This document shows, piece after piece, positions 13,701 to 23,800 of a DNA stretch of 64,000 bases; position 1 is the stretch's first letter; each line of letters opens with the position of its first letter. This DNA is from Oryzias latipes. Its lineage: Eukaryota > Chordata > Actinopteri > Beloniformes > Adrianichthyidae. Made by a program: the position numbers and the translations under genes. The stretch covers positions 21,696,160 to 21,760,159 of the forward strand of contig NC_019862.2 in the NCBI RefSeq assembly GCF_002234675.1. The letters are read 5' to 3'. The notes beneath the pieces were generated by a model that searched no databases, had not been told where the DNA came from, and saw only the letters and a list, made by a program, of their open reading frames with translations.

Positions 13701-16700
13701 TAAGAATAGGAAGCCAAGTAGAATGTATTCACACAATCCTCCAAAGAAGGGGGGAAAGCTCAACTGAGCTTAATGCTCATTAAAACCATTTTCACCCCCC
13801 AAAAAAACACACAAATCCACCTCTGAGCGGATTAGCAACAACTATGCAAAAAGAGGAGGCATGCTGCAGAAGGCCTCCACCAGGGATGAGATGCTTCAAC
13901 CCCAAACAAAAGCGTGGTGTTGCTGAAAGCTGACACTCTGCAGATCCTCATGTGAATGTAAGGGGAAGAATCCCCAACAAAGCAGCAGCAGAAGTGGCGG
14001 AGAAACAGCTTTCATTTCAAACCCAAACTCTACTGGATCTTAGTGTTTTTATTGTGCCTTCCTGCAGAGCAAAATGTAGTGGAAGTCTTTTGTTTGGAGA
14101 AAATGTTTGTGGAGGAATCTGTGTTTAGACCAGTTCCACTCTTTTGGGTCGCACTGTGTCCTGATTGGATGTAGACCTTGTCAATCAACGTCCTCTGGGC
14201 CACGTCTCCTGTACAAAACGTGTTAAAATTTCCAAAATGTACGTAAATCTTCAATCACGAGCAGATCTTTGCTTTCCTTCTATAATAATGGAGCTATTTT
14301 TCCACAAAGGTTGAGCTTTGAGAGTTTAAACAAGAGAGAAAAGTGTGAAGATGTTCATGTCCGTCTGTATAAAGCATATAAAGTGTGTAGTGAGGAGTTT
14401 AACAGCCTTTAAAACATCTAGAATTATTATAAATAATGGATTCCTCCTATTGGGGGGTATCTTTAGAACGTTATGATAAACGAAGGACTATTGCAATGTT
14501 TTATAAACTTTTAGTCATTTGGAAATGCTTTTCCTTGTCCATTCTTTTGCCAGATTACATGTATTTCATGTGTAGTTTTTAAAGCTTTTTGACAGCCATT
14601 TGATGGGGGGAGGGGAGGTCAAAGGTGAAACCCCTCTGCTGGGTTCATTAACGTTTAAAATGGTCAAGCACCAGGACAGCCGTAGAAACTGCAAATGGGA
14701 TGCAGGCGGAGGGAACTGACGGCTGTTGTGTGCTGCAGGTGGAGGAGGTGAAGCGGCACAGCCACTGTCTGGCTTTCAGCTCAGCCGGTCCTCAGAGTCA
14801 GACCTACTACGTCAGCTATGACTCGTACACGGAGCACCTGCGCTGGCACAGGATGGCCTCAAAGGTACATTCCAAGGGGGCGGGGCTTATCTTATCTTCT
14901 GCCGTCTTCTCATTGCTTGCATTGTTTCGGACGGATAACTGTAAACGCCAAGTTCTTTTCCTTTTGTCAACAGAATAGTTTCAGTTTGTTCCACATATGT
15001 GCCTCTCTTTATCAGTTCTAACTTTCAGCAAAAACAGCATAAATGTCGTGCTCTTTAACTTTCTGGATCAGTATTAAGTGGTAATTTGCCTTTTCTTTTT
15101 TTTTAAGTTGGCGAATGCCAGTCCAGAGTTCTTCCAAAATCCAAGTTTCATTCACAAACTTATTGACGTTTTTTTTTCATTTTGCCAGACTTTTAAAAAT
15201 CTTTTTTAAAATCTAAACTTCGTTTTTTTTTGTCATTTTTACAGAGCTGGAAGTTAGCTTACAGAGTAAACGGCTGTTTTGGAGAGTAGGAGTAATGCTA
15301 CATGCAAACTAGCCTCGGCAACATGCGTTCAAGCGACCACTTCCAATAAAAAGTCTTTGTAAACACGCGTTTACGGACGTTTTGGGCTTTTGCGTTCTAA
15401 ACTATCGTTTTCCCCCTTTAGCTACGCAAGTTTTTCTGACTGTTTTTGGCCGTTGAACACGCATTGACAATCAAACATGTTGAACTTTGACTAATCAGGG
15501 ACTCTGGTTTGGTAATGACGTATGGGTGGCGTCCTTTTCAATTCACGGAAGTACCAATCGTTTGATAATTATGGTTTGTTCCCGCCTTAAATTCTATGAC
15601 AGAGTCTGTCATTTTTGGGAATAGAGCTGTGAAAGAAAAAGCCAGGAGCAAGAAGTGAAATAAAATTTCCACTGCTTTGCCACTTCACACCTAGCCTCTT
15701 CCGACTGTAGGTACATGCACTCGTATAAGGTAGCGACAGTCCAGAGTGAACACTGCACACTGACCAGGGGTTCTTGAACGCCCATCACATGCCCATTGTG
15801 AACGTAGCATAAAACGTAAGTGTTGATCACAGATCAGCAGGAAAAACAAAAGCGAAGAAGCTCCCTAACTCCACTTTGGATTCCTTATTTCACAGTCTGA
15901 TTGATAAAATGACCAAGCACGATCAGTAAAAAGAAAATACCTTTGCATTGAAAGTGAAATCAAAGATTAAAATCTGCCAAAATGTTTTTTAGAATGTTTT
16001 CAAACTGCAGACATCTATGGATCCCTACAGAAAAAAGCTGTCCATGCTGCTGAAACTTTGTTTCATCTTCATGATCTAAATCCCTGAATTGTGAAAAAGC
16101 ATTTTTACCGTTCTGTTGTAACAGAACCGCCTCACTCATGTTACAGCTGGTTTTGCTCTTCCAACTAGTCTTCCTCACTGATGTGTGCTCAGGCAGACAG
16201 CTGCTCAGCCTTAATGGAATTTCTTAGTCAGATGATGTTGGTCAGCTCTTCATCCCTTTAAGAAAAGCCCTTAGTGTTCTTCAGAAGATCACCTGCAGAT
16301 CACTCATCTGATCCTCATCAGAAAGGTTGTTGGTGTATTTTTTTTTTTCTGGTGAAGGGCGGTTTGGGAGTTTAGCAAAAGCAGCAGTAACGCCCCCCAC
16401 CCTCCGAAACAACGATTCACTATGATGGCATTGGTTTTTGCTGATAACACTCTCTGAAGTGTGAGAGTGCGTTCTCAGTGCGTTTTGTCTTCTTGTGTCA
16501 GATCGCCTCTCAGAGGGTCAGCTCCGTCGATCTGTCCTGCTGCAGTCTGGAGGAGCTCCCCCCCCAGCTGTTCTACAGCCACGACCTCACCCACCTCAAC
16601 CTCAAAAACAACTTCATGTCCCCCCATAGAGGAGTCCCGGCACTCACCAGGTGAGACGGCGCACACACTCGAAGCTTGCATGTTGTTTTGGTTGGTTTGT

Positions 16701-17847
16701 TTTTTTGTTTTTGGTCAATGTTTTCGATTCGACATTTACTTTTTCAACCCTGATATCCCAACTCACTTTTCCTAGTAGCAATGAGCACCTGGACAATAAA
16801 GGTTAGCAGTAGCTCATCCCACATGCTTCAGGTTTATAGACAGACTTTTGGACAAGCGTCTTGCAGAGAATTTGGTCCACGTCAAAGCAAAATTTGAAGC
16901 ATTAAATCTACGAAGCTCCAGTCTAAAAGAGCGAGGACCCCTGGTGGCCAAATGATGCCAAAGCAACCTGTCAAAATTTGGCTCTTACATTTATCCAGTT
17001 AAATGCACCAAATAAAGAGCTTATTTTAGATCCACTCATATTCCAAACAAAGGCTTTACATCTACTGCAGTAACAAGAATATTTTTGTTTTTCTGAATAA
17101 AACATCGTTGGCAGACGATTTTATATTTCCCCCCATCATGGATCCAGATGCTGCTGAAAGCCCCGCCTTCATTGTCACTTTTGCACATTTGCACTTTTAC
17201 AACTGCCACTCAACATCTTGTGTTTTTGTGTGTATGATGTGAGTGAATTGTTTTGTTTCCTCTATACGTTTGGCATTTGGAGCAGACAGCAAAGAAATAA
17301 TTTCATTGTGCAGGGAAACCCGTTTCTTTACTGTACATATGATAATAAACCCTTTAAATCTTTGAATCTTGAATCTCACGAAAGGTTCTCCATAAACCAG
17401 GCTGCAAACCAAATGATGTTTTCTTCCAGGCTCCCGCTGGGCTTTGTGAGCGAGAACTGAAGAGATGAGGCGGCTGCGATCCAGTTACAGTGTTTGTGTG
17501 TGTTCTGGGGGGGGGGGGCTCAAGCGGTCTGAATAATTCAAGGAGAGCTGCAGTGGTGAGGAGAGATTTGACATCAGCTGACCTCAGGGCTGCTCTGTGG
17601 TTCTTCTAAAGCTTAGGAGGCGCAGTTTGGTTTAATTTAACTTCATTTAATATTTTGAGGAAGTAATGGAGAGGTGAGAAGCAGCTTGTTCTTCTGCTGC
17701 ACAGACATGAACAGATCCTTCTGTCTCACCCTCTGATTGTGTTGGGGAATAAAACAGATTTTTCAAACGTTTTGTTGCGGTTCAGATCTCATCGGGTTAC
17801 TTGGTGTTCTGTCAGCTGCAGATTGTTTAGATTTGGAGAGACGAATC

Positions 17848-17882
<35 letters not shown>

Positions 17883-20800
17883 TTGGTGTCATTGTGTTGA
17901 CAGCTGTTGAGCCGAGGGGCAAACGAGATCTCTGCTCACTCATCTTTTGTTGAGTAGCTTCAACTGTCTGGAGGAGCAGCTCTATCCGTTCTCGATGAGA
18001 CGGCTTTAGGAGCTCTTCCTCCTAATTCTGACTTCTTGAGGAGGTTTGCTGAAGCCTGACATTTACGTGCTGGAACCCAACACAAACACGCGGCCATTGT
18101 TTTCTATGTAAACACCGGCTTCCCTGGCAGCTCTGTGTTTTCCTGATGGTAACTTTCCTCGGAAGGACGTGGGTCCGGCTGTTCCACCCCTGACCCGCCT
18201 CTGAACCGGGTTTGTTTCCGTCCAGCTGAGCGTTCACATGCTGTGACTGTAGACACATGGCTTGTTTCAGAATTTAACCCCACTTATGATGACTGTCGGT
18301 GAGTCTTTGTCATGTCTGAAGGATTGAAGCTTCTTTTTATTTTTGGTGTATGTAAACAGCAGTTTATGCACGTCTTCTGTGTCCAAAACTCTTGCGCTTA
18401 CATGTCAATCACTGATCACCACGTCTCCGTTTGGCGGGGGGGGGTTTGCATGCGTTCACAGAGTGTTGCATTTGGATTTTTGAATCTGATCGAATTGCTT
18501 TTATAATGGTGGAAATTATACTTTGATTGTTGGTTTGCACTGTTACAACTTCAGAATGTAGTTCTGGAAGGTTTTACCTGTATAATTGTTTTCTGTGTTT
18601 GGATGAAAAGATGATTGCAGCTACTTGGAGTGACGTTCATTCACACATTTTCAAGACCCTTTTTGGGCTCGACGTACAAAACGTGCAGCCCTTGAACTTT
18701 AGTTGAAAGTTGAACCAGGTTAAACTTTGACCAATCAGGGACTCTGATTTGGTGGTGATGTTTTAATTCACCAAAGTATCAGAGGACTTTCTCTGCCAAA
18801 GCTCCTAATGTATGTTTTGTTTTTGTTTTTTTAAGCTAATCTGCAAAACAGCCCAGATGATCATACTACCACCACCATGTTTGACTGTTGCACTAATGTT
18901 CTTTTGGATAACACCATAAGTTTGACAGATCTACACATAATGGGATCAAACATTCTGGGGATAATCCTGATGTTTTTCAAATATCAGACGAGTCTTTGTG
19001 TTTTACGTGAGCTCTGTTCAAAAACCTGTCTTATTTTCAGCGAAGTGTCCTCACAGCAGGCTCTGCAAGTCTCTCACCTGGGGCGTTTCTGTGTTTCTAT
19101 TCAGGTTTTGTAAATTGAGAAGCCTCAGTCTGTCCAACAACGCTCTGTCCGAGTTCCCGCTTTCCCTGTGCGATATCCCCTCGCTCACCGAGTTGAACCT
19201 TTCTGGGAACCGGCTCTCCTGTTTGCCAGCAGAAGTGGGAAGTATGCACAAGTAAGTGGGATGTTGATCCCAAAGGCTCCGACAAAAAGACTATTTGAAG
19301 TTGTTTGAGAGTAGAATAATAGAAAATGTCCTCTTTTTTTTTCAGAAAAAGAAGTGCTTTGTGTTTTTTTTTCCTTTAGAAGCCTCAAAAAACATCTCTT
19401 CATGTGTTTTTTCCAGTCTGCAGACCCTCCTCCTGGATGGAAACCTTCTGAGCTTGCTGCCCACAGAGCTCAGCTCCCTGGAGGGCCTGACCTACCTCGG
19501 CCTGTCATTCAACAGCTTCAGCTGTGTCCCCCCCGTCCTGGAGAAACTCCGAGGCCTGGAACGGCTCTGCCTGGCAGGGAACCAGCTCTCTGTGCTGGAT
19601 GTGGCTGGCCTGCAGTGGCTGCCTGTTCACTACGTAGATCTCAGGTGAGATCTTGTCTTGTCGGTGTGTTTTATGCATAAATGAATCGTGATGACGTCTG
19701 TGTTCATCTCTCAGCTGTCCAAACACTGAAGCGAAAGCATGTTTGTGTCTCTGTGACCTTCTGTCTGCTCAGGCTGAACCGCCTTCAGGAGGTGACTGTG
19801 GCCGACTCGGAGCAGCTGCTTCACATCACGCAGTTGGACCTGAGAGATACGGGTCTGCAAGAGCTGGACGTGACGTGCCTGACCAGGCTGGAGCTGCTCC
19901 GCTGTGACAGAAACTCTCTGTCCATCCTCAGAGTCAGCGGCCACGCTCTCAAGAGCCTGCACGCCGCGCACAACGGTACAGATGCTCTCGAATTGTTTCA
20001 GGAGCACGACGGAGTAAATGAGAAAGCGAGTCATGCTGCTGCTTTTGTTCCTTCAGAGCTGAGGCGGCTGGAGATCCAGCCTGCACCGGAAAATCTCACC
20101 TTTCTGGATCTGTGCAGGTATGAGAGCTTGGATCACTGCAATGTTCTTTTGATCTATTTTAAAAGTGTTTCTAGTGTTCTTTTAATTATAATTATGGTGT
20201 TGCTTCTAGGACATAGTTACTGCAGAGTGGCAGTAGTTAATTAGAAATTCACCTCTGATTTGTGGGTGTGGAGCAACCCCACCCCCCCTTCCCGTCACAT
20301 ATCTGTTTAAATGCTCTCCTGCTAGCTCACACCACCAACCTAATATTACCGGTGCCATAAAAATGGTGAGCAATATCGTAGCTATCCAGCTGTAAAGATT
20401 TGATCCCGATACCAGCCCAGACGAGGAAAACAAAGACGTACGTGGATCTAGTTAAGTACAAGTGGATGCATCAGAATCCAGCAGAGCAGGAGCTTGTGGC
20501 CTGTCGACTCTGGCGCCTACATCTTTTACTTTTTCAAACAGCATTTTATCGTCTGCTCCTGATTCACGAGAGAATTTAAAGCTTCTTAACTAGGGCCGCA
20601 CAGTATGAGGAAAACTCTGATTAGTGATTAATATTGCGACAACAATATAATTTGCTGTATATAAACAAAGAGCAAAGCAACCAAAAACATCGTTCCCATT
20701 TCATTGCAATAGTTTAAAAATTATTCTCCAAATGACCCTCGTCGACATAGGAGGCGAGCATCTAACATAATAGGGCTCCATCTGATTGGTCATATGCATA

Positions 20801-23800
20801 AAGGGATTGATTTGATTCGTTAATGCTTCAAGTTGCCATGAGATTGATTTATCACTTTTAAGGTAACCATTTATTGCAACTTTCATTGTCTTTTGCGATA
20901 TGCAATTAGAAATTTGCAGTATATTGTTCACTGCAGGCCTATTATTAATTATATATTATATAATATATTATTATATATTAATATATATCCTCCATCATGA
21001 GAAAAATGCTACAAGAACGTGTTAGAAAAACCAAAAACACAATTCAGAGTGGGTCTTAAAAGCCAGCAGGTCACGTTAAAAAGCTTTTTTTTCTTTTTTC
21101 TTTCTTTCTAGGAACAAACTGAGCAGTGTTCCAGACTGGGTTTGTGAAACTAGCAGACTGGAGGTGTTGGACATCAACTACAACTGCATCACAGAGCTGC
21201 CTGTTTGGTGAGCTGCACCACAAACAAACAGGGTTCACCAGGGATTCTTGTTGGTATTTTACAGCTGAAGGCGTTTAGTTCAAACTCACCAGAGTGTTGT
21301 TTAGGGACAGAAGAACGAATGTCAAACAAGAGAAAGCTAAAATCCAGCAAAATGGAGGAAAGTCTCATGTCAGAGTACAAATAAATTAGTTTAAAAGATG
21401 TTCGTGAAAATGTCTTTAGAAATGGTGTCACACAAGAAACAGGTAAGGAGGCTTTGATTGGATAAGTGTGGTCATGTGACCCACTGGTTCGTATCAGACT
21501 GATTTAAAGGCAGCTTTTAGATTGTTCCGTTTTTAACAGTCTGGGAGGGTAAAAGAGTCACCGAACCTTTTTTTTTTTCCTAAAAAGAGAACAATCTGTA
21601 GAGAAAACAGGGGTCCCTCGTTTATTCTGGGAGTTGCAATTTAAAAATAAGCCGCATCAGGTGAAATCTGCACATTTCAAGGCTGTGAAACCCCTCGCTC
21701 AACACTGAATACGCTTTTCTCAGAAACATTTTCACACTTTTCTCTAGTTTAAATTCTCAAAGTTCAAACCTTGATTAAAAAAAAGAAGTCCAGTATTATG
21801 GAATGAAAACAAATATCTGATCGCGATGGAAGACTTGTTTAAGTTTAACAAACTGAGCAGAAATTGATTGACAGCAGTGTACAGCCAATCAGGATGCAGG
21901 AGACAGTGCACTGTAAAAAACAAAAACATTTTTCATTTTCATTTTTAAGTCCCCACAGTTTAGTGAGCGTTAGTATTCTGTTCACTCTATTAAAAAATGG
22001 AGTTCATAAAAGGTGGATATCACTAACATCAAAATACTCACTTAGTGCAATACAATATTAAATGATCTTTTAAATATTCACTTTTTTAATGAAAAACACT
22101 AGTAAATAAATGATTTTTTTTCATAAAATGTGAATTCTTGCTTTAAAAACTAACTAAAAGAAACTTATTTACCTGAAAAAAAAGACTAAAATTGAATTTA
22201 ACGGAAAATCAATTCATGGATTATTTGTTTTGATTATTTGTTGTTTTAAGTAAAGATCAACATTGATCTTATTTATTTTTTGATTTTTATAGCCTGCCCT
22301 AACAGGCATTTTTCTGATTAAATGATTTCTAAATCATCAGCTGTTGATGATGTCATTACCTCATGTTTTGTTTTCATTGCTACAACTTTAAATAAAGTTC
22401 ATTGAAAAGCAAATTAGCCGCCTGGGAAATAACCATAAAAGCTGTTATTTGTGAAATATTATTCTTTTCAAAAATAAAGGAAGTGAGCAGAGATTTAGAC
22501 TTTATAAAAGATGTTTGCAGATCCCCAGTAAGGAGATCAATGAAACCTTTTTAGCACGGTTTGGGTTAGTTTGATTGTTTTCTTGCCTTCCATCACTGCG
22601 GGGAAACATGATCAGGGTTCTTCTAGGGTTCTGCACAGACGGAACCGACTCGGCGTGAAGCTTTTCTCAGCTTGCTTCTGCTCGGTCTGGAGTTCAGAGG
22701 GACTTCAGAGGCTGTTGTGGAGCCTCTCCTGCACTCGCTGAGGCGGCTGTGTTGGTGTGGCGTTGCAGGTTGCTGTCCAGCGGGAGCCTCAGAAAGCTGC
22801 TGGCGGGCTGGAACGATGTGTGCCAGCTGCCAGAGAGGCTGGAGTCTTCTCAGCTGGAGGTTCTGGACCTGCAGCACAACCGGCTGACCGAGCTCCCACA
22901 CAACCTCTTCATCAAAGCACAGAGGTGCTCTCCTCCTCCTCCTCCTTTTTGTTTTTTTGTTTTTCATTTTTCTTTCAACGTCTCTTATCATTTGAAACTT
23001 TGCGTCGCCACAGCTTACGCTACCTGAACGTGTCGGCCAACAAGATGGTCGATCTACCGGCGGCCAGCACATCCGAGGACGCCTTCAGCCGCCTGGAGGA
23101 GCTTTACGTGACCAACAACAGCCTGACGGACAAATGCATCGCCCTGCTCTCCGGACACGGGCTCCTCAAGGTGCTCCACCTCGCCTACAACCAGCTGCAG
23201 ACCTTCACCGCCAGGTGACCTTGAGACCTCCGGCCATATTTACAAAACAGCAGCGTTCTCCTTGGTGACACCGTATGTGGGATGACGTTTCCACCGACAG
23301 CAAACTGGCTCGACTGGAGCTGCTGGAGGAGCTGGACGTGAGCGGCAACCGGCTGAGGTCCGTGCCCACCACCATCCTCAGCTGTCAGCGTCTGCACACG
23401 CTGTCGGCCCACTCCAACTGCATCAACACCTTCCCCGAGGTCCTGCAGCTGCCTGAGATCAAGGTCCGTCGCATGACCGCACCCCCATGACACCCACTCC
23501 TGTGAAAACTGTGTTTTAGGATTTTTTAACATGTTCTTGGGGCAGTTTTTTGACAGATATTTCAGACTATGAAGCTGAAATTAGCCTTTTTGAGTTTTTC
23601 TTTATGCAAATGAATCAGGAGCAGAAAAGAAAAAACCCGTTTGAAAAACGGATGGTACGCTGGGCGGGTCACAATCTCCCCGCTCCGCTCCATTCTGATG
23701 TATCCACCTGTAGACCACGGAGTGGGTCTCTAACTCACCAGAAGGTGTGGGTTTAATCCCCAAATTAAACATTTAATAAATACAATTCCTGGACAGTAAA